This document shows positions 1 through 7,963 of a stretch of 11,238 nucleotides of DNA, one piece after another. The DNA lies in assembly GCA_031282225.1 (NCBI GenBank), contig JAITEC010000041.1:1-11238 (forward strand), read 5' to 3'. The notes beneath the pieces are model-generated. The model was not told where the DNA came from. It made no database searches and saw nothing but the letters and a program-made list of their open reading frames with translations. The translations under genes were made by a program, and so were the position numbers. Source of the stretch: Oscillospiraceae bacterium (GTDB taxonomy: Bacteria; Bacillota; Clostridia; Oscillospirales; Oscillospiraceae). Position 1 is the first letter of the stretch, and every line of letters begins with the position of its first letter.

Positions 1-42
1 GGGCTTTTTGAGTTTCGCAATCGGCTAACACTTATATTTTCC

Positions 43-48
43 AGGAGG
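43..48 (+). promoter_or_regulatory. Ribosome binding site of the alpha/beta hydrolase gene
   Basis: A perfect AGGAGG lies 8 bases before the ATG at 57. This supports that start over the in-frame ATG seven codons later. The bases before it (1-42) hold no gene; the opening GGGCTTTTT could be the tail of a terminator belonging to a gene outside the window, but its stem is not visible. Confidence 0.8.
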
Positions 49-56
49 TTTTCATT

Positions 57-1001
57 ATGCGAGTCGTAAAAACGTCCATGCCCGATCCAGGCAACCCGCT
101 TGTAATGCCACTGATGGACACGTCGTCCATATCTCGCAAGTGGATCGACGTCGACTACACACCGGATTGCCCCCATCCCGCCAGGCGGCTGGATATATAT
201 CTCCCCGATACCGGCGCCGGCCCCTTCCCCACCATAATCTGCATACACGGCGGCGCGTTCACGGGGGGTGCAAAGGACGATTTTCAGGTATCCGGCTTCG
301 TGGAGGGCGTCGCGCACGGCTTTGCCGTCGCTTCCGTCGAGCAGCGGCTGTGCTATATTAAGCCGGACGGCACATACGCAGACGACGGAGCCTTCCCATA
401 CTCGCTGTTTGACTTCAAGGCAGCCATACGCTACCTGCGCGCGAACGCGGAAAAGTACATGCTCGACCCCTCCCGTTTCGCCACGGCGGGCGATTCCGCA
501 GGCGGGTTCCACGCCATCATGGCGGCGGCCACGTCCGGCTGTGCCGCCATGTACGACGATTCCCTGGGGCACGCGGGCGTAGACGACTGCGTACAGGCCG
601 TTGTGGACTGGTTTGGGTGCGGAGACCTCATAATAGAGTCGGAGTTCAACGCCGCCAACCCAACAATGACAATGCCCGACGGCACGCAGATACCGCGCGT
701 CGTGTTTGAGGACGTATTTCTCGGCTTGAAGTGCGTCGACCACAAAAACCTCGCCCGGTTCGCCTCGCCGGAAGTCTGGATAACGGACAAATTGCCCCCC
801 GTCCTGCTGCAGCACGGCAGCGCGGACGAGATAGTCACCGCCGAGTGCTCGCGCCGCCTCGCCGCAGTTATCGCCTCGCGCGCGGGAGATGGCCGCGTGA
901 CGTTCGACGAGTTCCCCGGCTGGGCGCACGGCGACGAGCGTTTCTACAGGGACGAAAACCTGGAGCGCGTCTTCAATTGGCTAAAGGAAAAGTTGGCGTA
1001 A
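57..1001 (+). CDS. Alpha/beta hydrolase, esterase/lipase-like (BD-FAE / acetyl esterase type)
   Basis: A 314-residue serine hydrolase, probably a cytoplasmic carboxylesterase acting on a small acyl ester; the substrate cannot be read from sequence. Visible family marks are the oxyanion-hole motif HGGAF at residues 64-68, the nucleophile elbow GDSAGG at 145-150 (Ser147), a likely acid Asp257 in the HGSADEIV stretch, and a likely catalytic His291 in GWAHGDE. The order and spacing match the esterase families that share HGG and GDSAGG motifs, and the length is normal. There is no signal peptide or membrane segment. The ATG at 57 follows a perfect AGGAGG. It stops 29 bases before mobA on the same strand, so the two may be co-transcribed, although no functional link is evident. 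Isoleucine is coded mostly by ATA (about 10 of 15 codons by eye), unusual for a GC-rich gene. Confidence 0.88.
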   Translation: MRVVKTSMPDPGNPLVMPLMDTSSISRKWIDVDYTPDCPHPARRLDIYLPDTGAGPFPTIICIHGGAFTGGAKDDFQVSGFVEGVAHGFAVASVEQRLCYIKPDGTYADDGAFPYSLFDFKAAIRYLRANAEKYMLDPSRFATAGDSAGGFHAIMAAATSGCAAMYDDSLGHAGVDDCVQAVVDWFGCGDLIIESEFNAANPTMTMPDGTQIPRVVFEDVFLGLKCVDHKNLARFASPEVWITDKLPPVLLQHGSADEIVTAECSRRLAAVIASRAGDGRVTFDEFPGWAHGDERFYRDENLERVFNWLKEKLA

Positions 1002-1030
1002 CCCGCTGACCGTCATCATAAAGGCCGGTT

Positions 1031-1624
1031 ATGAGCACAGCCGTTATATTGGCGGGCGGCAATAGCCGCAGGATGGGGCGCGACAAGATGGCGCTCGATT
1101 TTGGCGGTAGCTCGCTGCTCCGCTCCGCCGTAGCGAGGTTTTCGCGTTTTTTTGACACGGTCCTAGTCAGCGTGGCGAGTCCCGGGGCGTATGGCGGCGA
1201 GGGATTTACTACCGTGCCGGATATCATTCCCGGGCGCGGCCCACTCTCCGGCCTGCACGCCGCGCTCACGTATACGCGGGACGGCGGCGTTTTCCTCTCC
1301 GCGGGCGACCTCCCTTTCGCGAGCCCGGCGGCAGCCGTCAAGTTGACCGAGCTGTGCGGCAGCCACGAGATATGCGTCGTGGACGGCACATTGGGCAAGC
1401 GCGAGCCGCTGTTCGGCTTTTATAAAAAAACGCTGCTCAACAAGACAAGCCGAGCCCTGCTGGACGGGCGGCACAGCATGTCCGAATTCTTGGACTCGTC
1501 GGATACGCTATACGCGCCGCCCGCGCTTCTCGGCGAACTGTGGGACGAGAAAATGCTCACAAACATCAATTCCCCAGACGATTATATAAAACTGACCAAA
1601 TCGCCCTTCACAGCCTCGCCTTGA
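1031..1624 (+). CDS. mobA: Molybdenum cofactor guanylyltransferase MobA
   Basis: MobA-like nucleotidyltransferase of 197 residues, which joins GMP from GTP to molybdopterin to make the guanine-dinucleotide form of the molybdenum cofactor in the cytoplasm. The N-terminus has the nucleotide-binding signature LAGGNSRRMGRDK (residues 7-19), followed by GRGPLSGL at 68-75 and the metal-binding AGDLPF with Asp93. The NINSPDDY motif near the C-terminus matches the typical MobA ending. Length is normal for the family. The ATG at 1031 follows an AAAGG at a 6-base gap. The last 17 bases overlap the end of nspC on the opposite strand. A specificity for CTP (MocA-like) cannot be excluded, but LAGGxSxRMGxDK favours MobA. 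A second, HD-fused member of this superfamily lies at 7989-9089. Confidence 0.9.
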   Translation: MSTAVILAGGNSRRMGRDKMALDFGGSSLLRSAVARFSRFFDTVLVSVASPGAYGGEGFTTVPDIIPGRGPLSGLHAALTYTRDGGVFLSAGDLPFASPAAAVKLTELCGSHEICVVDGTLGKREPLFGFYKKTLLNKTSRALLDGRHSMSEFLDSSDTLYAPPALLGELWDEKMLTNINSPDDYIKLTKSPFTASP

Positions 1625-2744
1625 AATCCCCGTATCCGAATTCTCGCACCGTGCGCACGGCACCGTCGGTGCCCAGTACTGCGATGGACGGCAGGTTCAT
1701 GCCGTTAAACGTGGTATTTTTAACCGTGGTGTATATCGCCATGTTCCCAAACGCGAGCCTGTCGCCGGGGCGCAACGGCGCGTCGAACGAGTAGTCGCCA
1801 ATCACATCGCCGGACAGGCATGTGTTGCCCGCCAGGCGGTACGTATGCGGCTTTTCGCCCGCGCTGCCCGCTCCGGCGACATCCGGGCGATACGGCATCT
1901 CGAGCACATCGGGCATGTGGCAGGCGGCGGAAGCGTCGGTTATCGCTATGTCCATGCCGTTCGTGACGACATCGAGCACGGTGGCAACCAGCGCGCCCGC
2001 GTCGAGCGCCACGGCCTCCCCGGGCTCGAGATACACCGTAAGCCCGTATTTCGCGCGGAACTCCCTAATGCGGCGCACGAGAGAGGCAATATCGTAACCC
2101 GGCCGCGTTATGTGGTGTCCGCCGCCAAAATTTATCCACTCCAATTGATGAAAACACCTGCCGAACAACCGCTCCACTTCGTCGAGTGTGGCTATGAGAG
2201 CGTCGCTGTCCTGCTCGCACAGCGTGTGGAAGTGCAGCCCGCTTATCCCGGGCGGCAGCTTGTCCGGGAAGGCGGCGGCTACGGTGCCCAAGCGGCTGTA
2301 CGGCGCGCACGGGTCGTATATGGTGTGCTCTTGAGTTGAAAACTCCGGGTTCACGCGGATGCCAGCCCTCGCGCCGGAGGCCAGTGCCCTCTCTCCGTAG
2401 AGCTCCCACTGCCTAAACGAGTTGAACACCACGTGGCCGGCGTACCGCAGCAGCTCGTCGAACTCCTCCGGCCTGTAAGCGGGCGAGAACACGTGCGTCT
2501 CCCCGCCCATCTCCTCATATCCCAGGCGCGCCTCGTGCAGCCCGCTCGCCGCCGTCCCGTCGAGGTAACGGCCGATCAGCGGGTATAGCGCGTAGTTGGC
2601 AAAAGCCTTCTGCGCCAGCAACACGCGGCACCCGGCCCCGTCGCCGACGGCGCGCAGTATCTCCAGGTTTTGTACCAGCTTCGCCTCGTCTATCACGTAG
2701 CACGGCGTGGCGAGGCGTCTCGCCGCAGCGATGTAGTCTGTCAT
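1608..2744 (-). CDS. nspC: Carboxynorspermidine/carboxyspermidine decarboxylase
   Basis: PLP-dependent decarboxylase of 378 residues, the normal length for NspC. It removes CO2 from carboxyspermidine or carboxynorspermidine to give spermidine or norspermidine. It has the fold-III (alanine racemase-like) barrel: the PLP lysine is probably Lys46 in LLAQKAF, followed by HFHTLCE (171-177), the phosphate-binding INFGGGHH (204-211), EPGEAV (240-245), and a C-terminal catalytic cysteine, Cys309, before SGDVIGDY. Those motifs separate NspC from the related diaminopimelate and ornithine decarboxylases. It begins 9 bases after the dehydrogenase gene with no clear Shine-Dalgarno sequence, which points to translational coupling. 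It is the last gene of the polyamine operon and ends within the convergent mobA. Confidence 0.93.
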   Translation of the reverse strand: MTDYIAAARRLATPCYVIDEAKLVQNLEILRAVGDGAGCRVLLAQKAFANYALYPLIGRYLDGTAASGLHEARLGYEEMGGETHVFSPAYRPEEFDELLRYAGHVVFNSFRQWELYGERALASGARAGIRVNPEFSTQEHTIYDPCAPYSRLGTVAAAFPDKLPPGISGLHFHTLCEQDSDALIATLDEVERLFGRCFHQLEWINFGGGHHITRPGYDIASLVRRIREFRAKYGLTVYLEPGEAVALDAGALVATVLDVVTNGMDIAITDASAACHMPDVLEMPYRPDVAGAGSAGEKPHTYRLAGNTCLSGDVIGDYSFDAPLRPGDRLAFGNMAIYTTVKNTTFNGMNLPSIAVLGTDGAVRTVREFGYGDFKARL

Positions 2745-2753
2745 GGCGCCGGC

Positions 2754-3959
2754 TCAGTCCACTAACACCGGGGAGAAATCCTCCGTCCACGGCAATCCCC
2801 ACTTGCCGAGCCCGTCCATGAACGGGTCCGGGTCGAACTCCTCCACGTTATACACGCCCGGGCGGCGCCAGGCGCCGGTCATTACAAGTCCCGCGCCTAT
2901 CATTGCCGGCACGCCCGTGGTGTACGATATGGCCTGCGAGCCCACCTCCCTGTAGCACTCCTGGTGGTCGCAGACATTGTAGAGGTAGTAATTTACCGGC
3001 CTGCCACCCTTTTCGCCCGTGAATACGCAGCCTATGTTCGTCTTGCCTCGCGTGCGCTCCCCGAGCGAGGCGGGATCCGGCAGCACCGCTTTTAGGAATT
3101 GCAGCGGCACGATCTCCATGCCGTTGTACTCTATCGGCTTTATCGACGTCATACCCACGTTCTCCAGGCATCGCAGATGCGTGAGATAGCTCTCTCCGAA
3201 CGTCATGAAGAAGCGTATGCGCCGGACTCCCTTTATATTGACGGCCAGGCTCTCTATCTCCTCGTGGTGCAGCAGGTACATATCTCGCGGGCCCACTTGC
3301 GGGAAGTCGTACCCGCGCTTTATCTCCATAGGCGCCGTGTGCACCCATGCGCCGTCCTCCCAATAGCTGCCCGGCGCCGTCACCTCGCGGATATTTATCT
3401 CGGGGTTGAAGTTCGTGGCAAACGGGAGCCCGTGGTCGCCGCCGTTGCAGTCGAGGATGTCTATGGTGCGTATCACGTCGAAATAGTGCTTCTGCGCGTA
3501 CGCGGAGAACACTCCCGTGACGCCGGGGTCGAAACCGCAGCCCAACAGCGCCGTGAGACCCGCCTCCTCGAAACGGCTGCGGTACGCCCACTGCCAGCTG
3601 TACTCGAATTTCGCCGTGTCGGGCGGCTCATAGTTGGCGGTGTCTACATAATGCACCCCCGCCTCCAAGCACGCGTCCATAATGGACAGGTCCTGGTACG
3701 GCAGCGCGAGATTGAGCGCGACATCGGGTCTATACTCCCGCATGAGCGCCGCGAGCGCCGCCGCGTCGGAAGCGTCCACGCGCTGCGTATACACGGCTGT
3801 CGGCGTGCCGGTCGCGTCGAGCCTCGCTTTTAAGGCATCGCATTTTCCCTTTGTGCGGCTGGCTACCATGACCTCGCCGAATACCTCGCTGTTTTGGCAG
3901 CACTTGTGCGCCGCAACCGAGGCGACTCCCCCGCAGCCGATTATAAGCACCCTCCCCAT
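2754..3959 (-). CDS. Carboxy(nor)spermidine dehydrogenase (saccharopine dehydrogenase family)
   Basis: NAD(P)H-dependent enzyme of 401 residues. It condenses aspartate beta-semialdehyde with a diamine (putrescine gives carboxyspermidine; 1,3-diaminopropane gives carboxynorspermidine) and reduces the imine. The N-terminus is a Rossmann fold with GCGGVA at residues 8-13 and a second-strand VASRTKGK region that suggests NADPH. The C-terminal half has the saccharopine dehydrogenase-like region ending in the CDHQECYREVG and TTGVPAMIGAGL segments typical of this subgroup. The following gene, nspC, is its known pathway partner, which favours this role over lysine-pathway saccharopine dehydrogenase. 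The start at 3959 has a perfect AGGAGG 7 bases upstream. Diamine preference cannot be read, but the neighbouring speA and speB make putrescine the likely substrate. Confidence 0.92.
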   Translation of the reverse strand: MGRVLIIGCGGVASVAAHKCCQNSEVFGEVMVASRTKGKCDALKARLDATGTPTAVYTQRVDASDAAALAALMREYRPDVALNLALPYQDLSIMDACLEAGVHYVDTANYEPPDTAKFEYSWQWAYRSRFEEAGLTALLGCGFDPGVTGVFSAYAQKHYFDVIRTIDILDCNGGDHGLPFATNFNPEINIREVTAPGSYWEDGAWVHTAPMEIKRGYDFPQVGPRDMYLLHHEEIESLAVNIKGVRRIRFFMTFGESYLTHLRCLENVGMTSIKPIEYNGMEIVPLQFLKAVLPDPASLGERTRGKTNIGCVFTGEKGGRPVNYYLYNVCDHQECYREVGSQAISYTTGVPAMIGAGLVMTGAWRRPGVYNVEEFDPDPFMDGLGKWGLPWTEDFSPVLVD

Positions 3960-3966
3960 GCGCGTA

Positions 3967-3972
3967 CCTCCT
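3967..3972 (-). promoter_or_regulatory. Ribosome binding site of the dehydrogenase gene
   Basis: AGGAGG on the minus strand, 7 bases before the ATG at 3959, inside the 30-base gap after speB. It is the strongest site in the operon and fixes the start. The gap holds no terminator-like hairpin, so read-through from speB is expected. Confidence 0.75.
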
Positions 3973-3989
3973 CAAATTAATAAACGACT

Positions 3990-4841
3990 TTATTTGTGAA
4001 TTATCAGCAGCAGTTCCCGCAGGGTCACGCAGGCGGCGGCGGCGGATATGCCGCTCGTGTCGTAGTGGGGGGACAGCTCCGTTATGTCCGCGCCTACTAT
4101 GTTGGCGCCCGCCAGCTCCAAAACAGCGGCGAGCAGCTCGCGGAATGTCGCGCCGCCGGGCTCAGGCGTGCCCGTGCCGGGCAGACACGACGGGTCAAGC
4201 ACGTCGAGGTCCACGGTCACGTATACGGGCAGTCCGCCGAATGAGCGCACGGTCTCTCCCACGCCACGCAGGTCATACATCCGAGTGACGGCGTGCTCCG
4301 CCGCGAATTCGAGCTCGCGGCGCTCCCCGCTGCGTATGCCAAACTGGTAAATCCTGCCGTCTCCCACAAGCTCGTGCGCGCGCCGCATTACCGTGGCGTG
4401 CGACAGTCTCTCTCCCATATACTGCTCCCGCATGTCGCAGTGCGCGTCGAAATGCACAACGCGCAGATCTGGGTGCGCCCGGGATGCGGCGCGCAGCGCG
4501 CCCAGCGTCACCAAGTGCTCGCCGCCGAGCATGACAGGGCGCTTGCCGTCTCGCAGGTACTCCCCGGCGCGCTCGTCTATGAGTTCCAGCGCGGCGGCGG
4601 CATTTCCGAAAGGCAGCTCCAGGTCGCCCCCGTCAAAGACGCGTATATCGCCAAGATCCCTGTTTTGGTACGGGGAATATGTCTCTATGCCATACGACTC
4701 CGCGCGTATGGCGCCGGGCCCGAAGCGCGCCCCGGGCCTATATGAAGCCGTGCCGTCGAACGGCGCGCCGAATACTGCGGCATCCGCCCTCTGGTACGTG
4801 CTATCGCAGCCTATGAACTGCTCATGTCCCGCGTTCGGCAC
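3990..4841 (-). CDS. speB: Agmatinase / agmatine ureohydrolase family
   Basis: Ureohydrolase of 283 residues that hydrolyses agmatine to putrescine and urea with a two-manganese centre. All the ligand motifs of the arginase/agmatinase family are present: GGEH (His109), FDAHCD (Asp132, His134, Asp136) and VDLDVLDP (Asp211, Asp213), plus Glu255 in DITELSP. The N-terminal GCDSTY and GAPFDG motifs are typical of bacterial SpeB. The start is a GTG at 4841 that overlaps the end of speE by 20 bases; no ATG lies in frame nearby, and a GAGGAG sits about 10 bases upstream. Next to speA it most likely completes the arginine to putrescine route. Acting instead on aminopropylagmatine, as in Thermus, is possible because speE is adjacent. 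Confidence 0.93.
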   Translation of the reverse strand: MPNAGHEQFIGCDSTYQRADAAVFGAPFDGTASYRPGARFGPGAIRAESYGIETYSPYQNRDLGDIRVFDGGDLELPFGNAAAALELIDERAGEYLRDGKRPVMLGGEHLVTLGALRAASRAHPDLRVVHFDAHCDMREQYMGERLSHATVMRRAHELVGDGRIYQFGIRSGERRELEFAAEHAVTRMYDLRGVGETVRSFGGLPVYVTVDLDVLDPSCLPGTGTPEPGGATFRELLAAVLELAGANIVGADITELSPHYDTSGISAAAACVTLRELLLIIHK

Positions 4842-5682
4842 TTCTCAGCATCTCCTCTACGTATGTGGGCAGGCAGAAAGCTCCCGCGTGCAGCTTCGTG
4901 TTGTAGTAGCGCGTGCGCAGTCCCAAGGCGTTCCATGCATCCGCGTCGAGCCCGCGCACGGGGTGCATGCCTTTAGACGCGAACCCGAACAGCCAATAGC
5001 CCGAGGGGTATGTGGGTATGTGCGCGTGGTACACGCGGCATAGTTCAAACGAGCTGTATATGCGGCTGTGCGCGCGCTTCATCGCGTCGGCGTCCGCCGC
5101 GTAGAACGGGCTCTCGTGCTGGTTGACCATTATGCCGCCGTCGCGCAGCGCCTTGTGGCAGCTGCCGTAGAACTCACGCGTGAACAGGACCTCTCCGGGG
5201 CCGAACGGGTCGGTAGAATCGACAATTATCAAATCGTACTCGCTCTCTCGCCCGCGCACGAACCGCAGCCCGTCTTGGTAGTGCAGCGCGACGCGGCTGT
5301 CGTCGAACCCGCACGACACGCTCGGCAGGTACTCGCGGCACACCTCCACCACGGCCGGGTCTATCTCCGCCACGTCCACGCGCCTTATCCCGCCGTACCG
5401 CACTAGCTCGCGCACCGCTCCCCCGTCGCCCGCGCCAATGACGAGCACGTCGCGGATATCCGGGCGGACGGCCATCGGCACGTGCGTTATCATCTCGTGG
5501 TAGATGAACTCGTCGCGCTCGGTGAGCATGAGATACCCGTCGAGCGTCAGCACGCGCCCGAACTCGTCCGACTCGAACACGTCTATGCGCTGGTAGTCGC
5601 TGCGCCCGCTGTACAGCTGCCTGTCAAACCTTATCCAGAATTTTACGTTCTCGGAGTGGTCCTCCGAGTACCACAGTTCCAT
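4822..5682 (-). CDS. speE: Spermidine synthase (polyamine aminopropyltransferase)
   Basis: Aminopropyltransferase of 286 residues, which moves the aminopropyl group of decarboxylated AdoMet onto putrescine (possibly agmatine) to make spermidine and methylthioadenosine. It has a small N-terminal beta domain, then a Rossmann-like domain with GAGDGG at residues 83-88, AEIDP (Glu106, Asp108), YQDG (Asp137) and the gate motif DSTDPFGPG (Asp155, Asp158). The YHEM motif at 62-65 is also present. These are the standard substrate-binding and catalytic positions, and the length is normal. It starts 19 bases after speA, with a weak AGGCGG site about 11 bases before the ATG, and its last 20 bases overlap speB. 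The upstream speD would supply its aminopropyl donor. Confidence 0.94.
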   Translation of the reverse strand: MELWYSEDHSENVKFWIRFDRQLYSGRSDYQRIDVFESDEFGRVLTLDGYLMLTERDEFIYHEMITHVPMAVRPDIRDVLVIGAGDGGAVRELVRYGGIRRVDVAEIDPAVVEVCREYLPSVSCGFDDSRVALHYQDGLRFVRGRESEYDLIIVDSTDPFGPGEVLFTREFYGSCHKALRDGGIMVNQHESPFYAADADAMKRAHSRIYSSFELCRVYHAHIPTYPSGYWLFGFASKGMHPVRGLDADAWNALGLRTRYYNTKLHAGAFCLPTYVEEMLRSAERGT

Positions 5683-5701
5683 ATAAAAATCAATCCGCCT
5701 C

Positions 5702-7150
5702 TCAAGCGAGAATATTGATGTTCTCCGTCGCCATGTCCTCTGTACCCGTCAGCGAGCAGCCCTTTTCCTTCGCGTACAGTATATAGTCGGCTATGTCCGC
5801 CGTTATGCGCTCGCCGGGCGCCAGTATCGGTATGCCGGGCGGGTAACACATGACAAACTCCGTGCATATCCCACCCACTGCGCCCCTCACGGTCGCCGCC
5901 CTGTGCGGAGCGTAAAACGCGTCCTGCGGCGTCATCTCCACGTGCGGGGCGATATACTCGTACCGCAACAGGCCGCTCCCGTCGCGCTTGTATCGCCTGC
6001 GTATCTCGTACATAGCGCTTATGAGGCGCTCTATGCTCTTTATCTTGTCGCCCGCAGTTATATACGCCAGGATGTTCGCTATGTCGCCAAACTCTATCTG
6101 TATGTCGTACTCGTCGCGCAGTATATCGTAAACTTCGATGCCTGCAAGGCCGATGCCGAGCGTATTCACGGACAGCTTGGTCCTGTCGAAATCGAAGACC
6201 GAGTCCCCGTTTACCAGTTCCGAAGAGAACGCGTAGTAGTCGCCTATGGCGTTTATCTCGCCGCGCGCGTAATCGACGAGCCGGACCGCTTTCGCAAAAA
6301 GCTCCGCGCCGCGCAGCGCCAGGTCGCGCCGGCATATGTCCAGGCTCGACAGCAGGAGGTACGACGCGCTCGTGGTCTGGGTGAGGTTGATCATCTGCCT
6401 TGCCCTGTCCGCGTTCACGCGCTCGCCGCATACGAGAAACGAGCTTTGCGTGAGGGAGTTGCCGGACTTGTGCGCCCCGATGGACGACATGTCCGCCCCC
6501 AGCGCCATTGCGCCGCTCGGCATCCCCTCGCCGAAGTAGAACTGCGTCCCGTGCGCCTCGTCGGCAAGTACAAGCATGCCGTATTCGTGCGCGCGCCGCG
6601 CGATGCCCGCCACGTCGGAACACACCCCGTAGTACGTGGGATTATTTACCAGCACGGCCTTGGCGCCAGGGTTTTTCTCAATGGCATGTGCCACATCCCG
6701 CGCGCCCATGCCGAGCGCTATGCCCAGCCGGGGGTCGGTCTGCGGGTTCACGTACACGGGGACGGCGCCCGTGAGTATCAGCGCGTTTATTACGCTGCGG
6801 TGCACGTTGCGCGGCAATATTATCTTGTCGCCGCGACCGCACGCGTAGAGCACCATCGCCTGTACGGACGACGTGGTCCCGCCCACCATGAAAAACGCGC
6901 GCGCCGCCCCGAAAGCGTCCGCCGCCAGCTCCTCCGCCTCACGGATGACGCCCACGGGGTGGCAGAGGTTATCGAGCATTTTCATGGAGTTCACGTCGAC
7001 GGAAAGGCACCGCTCGCCGAGGAAGTCCTGCAGCGGCCCGCTCCCTCGCCCGCGCTTGTGTCCTGGCACGTCAAACGGCACTATGCGCATGTCGCGCAGC
7101 TTGGAGAGCGCCTCGTATATAGGTGCTCTCCCCTGGTTCGCCGCGTCCAT
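5702..7150 (-). CDS. speA: Arginine decarboxylase, Bacillus SpeA type (Orn/Lys/Arg decarboxylase family)
   Basis: PLP-dependent fold-I decarboxylase of 482 residues, predicted to convert arginine to agmatine. It carries FDVPGHKRG (26-34), a GGTTSS stretch (90-95) that would bind the PLP phosphate, ADEAHG (Asp197, His200) and the Schiff-base lysine Lys228 in SIGAHKSGNS. The length fits the short Bacillus-type class without the N-terminal wing domain of E. coli CadA or SpeC. Lysine or ornithine specificity cannot be excluded on sequence, but agmatinase in the same operon makes arginine the best guess. The frame stays open upstream to 7648, but that part overlaps speD and has no family similarity. 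The ATG at 7150 is chosen because it overlaps the speD stop in a TGATG and the family N-terminus begins there. Confidence 0.92.
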   Translation of the reverse strand: MDAANQGRAPIYEALSKLRDMRIVPFDVPGHKRGRGSGPLQDFLGERCLSVDVNSMKMLDNLCHPVGVIREAEELAADAFGAARAFFMVGGTTSSVQAMVLYACGRGDKIILPRNVHRSVINALILTGAVPVYVNPQTDPRLGIALGMGARDVAHAIEKNPGAKAVLVNNPTYYGVCSDVAGIARRAHEYGMLVLADEAHGTQFYFGEGMPSGAMALGADMSSIGAHKSGNSLTQSSFLVCGERVNADRARQMINLTQTTSASYLLLSSLDICRRDLALRGAELFAKAVRLVDYARGEINAIGDYYAFSSELVNGDSVFDFDRTKLSVNTLGIGLAGIEVYDILRDEYDIQIEFGDIANILAYITAGDKIKSIERLISAMYEIRRRYKRDGSGLLRYEYIAPHVEMTPQDAFYAPHRAATVRGAVGGICTEFVMCYPPGIPILAPGERITADIADYILYAKEKGCSLTGTEDMATENINILA

Positions 7151-7914
7151 CAGTACAGGTTTATCCCGCTGAATATCTCGATCATTTCCTGGCGCAGATT
7201 GTTCGTGATATTCAGCCTTGTCTTGGGCGCTATCTCGTACACGTCGGTATTGAACAGATAGTTTTGGAGCACGACTTCCTTGATGAGCATCTTCGTGTGG
7301 AACAGGTTCGACTGGTACACGTTTATGTCCACGGCATCGTACCGCGCCAAAATATCGTCGTCTATATAGTCCTGTATGGACCTTATATTGAGGTCGGAAA
7401 ACAGTTTTTTCCCCGATACGTCGCGCGTAAACCCGCGCACCCTGTAGTCCATCGTGATTATGTCGGAGTCGAAGCTGCCAATGAGAAATCCAAGGGTAGA
7501 AAGCGGCGTTATATCGCCGCAAGTGGCGACATCTATGTCCACCCTGAACGTGGCTATTGAGTTGCCGGGATGAAACTCCGGATATGTGTGCACGGTGACA
7601 TGGCTCTTGTCGAGATGAGCCAGCACCGCGTCGCCTTGCAGGCGGCACGCCGTCGACTCGTCGGCTATGAGGAGCGCGGCGGAGGCGCCCTGCGGCTCAT
7701 AGTCCTGCTTGGAGATGTTTATCACGTTCGCGCCTATCATCTCCGTCACCCTTACGAGTATGCTCGTCAGCCGCTCGGAATTGTACTGTTCGTCCACATA
7801 CGCGATGTAGTCTTGCTGCTCGCGCTCCGTCTTCGCGTAGCAAATGTCGTAGATATTGAAACACAGCGACTTTGTCAGGTTATTGAATCCGTATAGCTTC
7901 ATCTCGTTTGTCAT
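7150..7914 (-). CDS. speD: S-adenosylmethionine decarboxylase proenzyme, E. coli class
   Basis: Pyruvoyl-dependent AdoMet decarboxylase of 254 residues, which makes the aminopropyl donor for SpeE. The proenzyme should cut itself between Lys103 and Ser104 in LDKSHVTVHTYPE, turning Ser104 into the pyruvoyl group. His110 and the likely proton donor Cys132 in VATCGDI follow. The remembered E. coli SpeD shares long stretches with it, such as YGFNNLTKSL, DYEPQGAS, DYRVRGFTRD and NVYQ-NLFHTKML, so this is the longer E. coli-type class rather than the short Bacillus/Thermotoga class. GGGGGA lies 6 bases before the ATG. First gene of the polyamine operon, with its own promoter candidate. Some SpeD homologues elsewhere have become arginine or ornithine decarboxylases; the high similarity to E. 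coli and the adjacent speE argue against that here. Confidence 0.94.
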   Translation of the reverse strand: MTNEMKLYGFNNLTKSLCFNIYDICYAKTEREQQDYIAYVDEQYNSERLTSILVRVTEMIGANVINISKQDYEPQGASAALLIADESTACRLQGDAVLAHLDKSHVTVHTYPEFHPGNSIATFRVDIDVATCGDITPLSTLGFLIGSFDSDIITMDYRVRGFTRDVSGKKLFSDLNIRSIQDYIDDDILARYDAVDINVYQSNLFHTKMLIKEVVLQNYLFNTDVYEIAPKTRLNITNNLRQEMIEIFSGINLY

Positions 7915-7963
7915 CTATCATCCCCCATTCCGGGAAAATTCGCGCCTATGTCGCGCTGCGCAT

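Noticed and set aside
8..38. Promoter for the hydrolase gene: TTGAGT with TATATT.
   Set aside because: The spacing is 19 bases and the -35 box is weak; not convincing in such a short upstream stretch.
5903..7261. A 452-codon open frame on the + strand opposite speA.
   Set aside because: It is Arg-, Val- and His-rich, without any recognisable family, and lies antisense to a complete PLP decarboxylase. Long antisense frames are expected in GC-rich genes.
7151..7648. Upstream extension of the speA frame by 166 codons.
   Set aside because: It overlaps the well-conserved speD in another frame, and its translation is low-complexity Arg/His-rich. The family N-terminus begins at the ATG at 7150.
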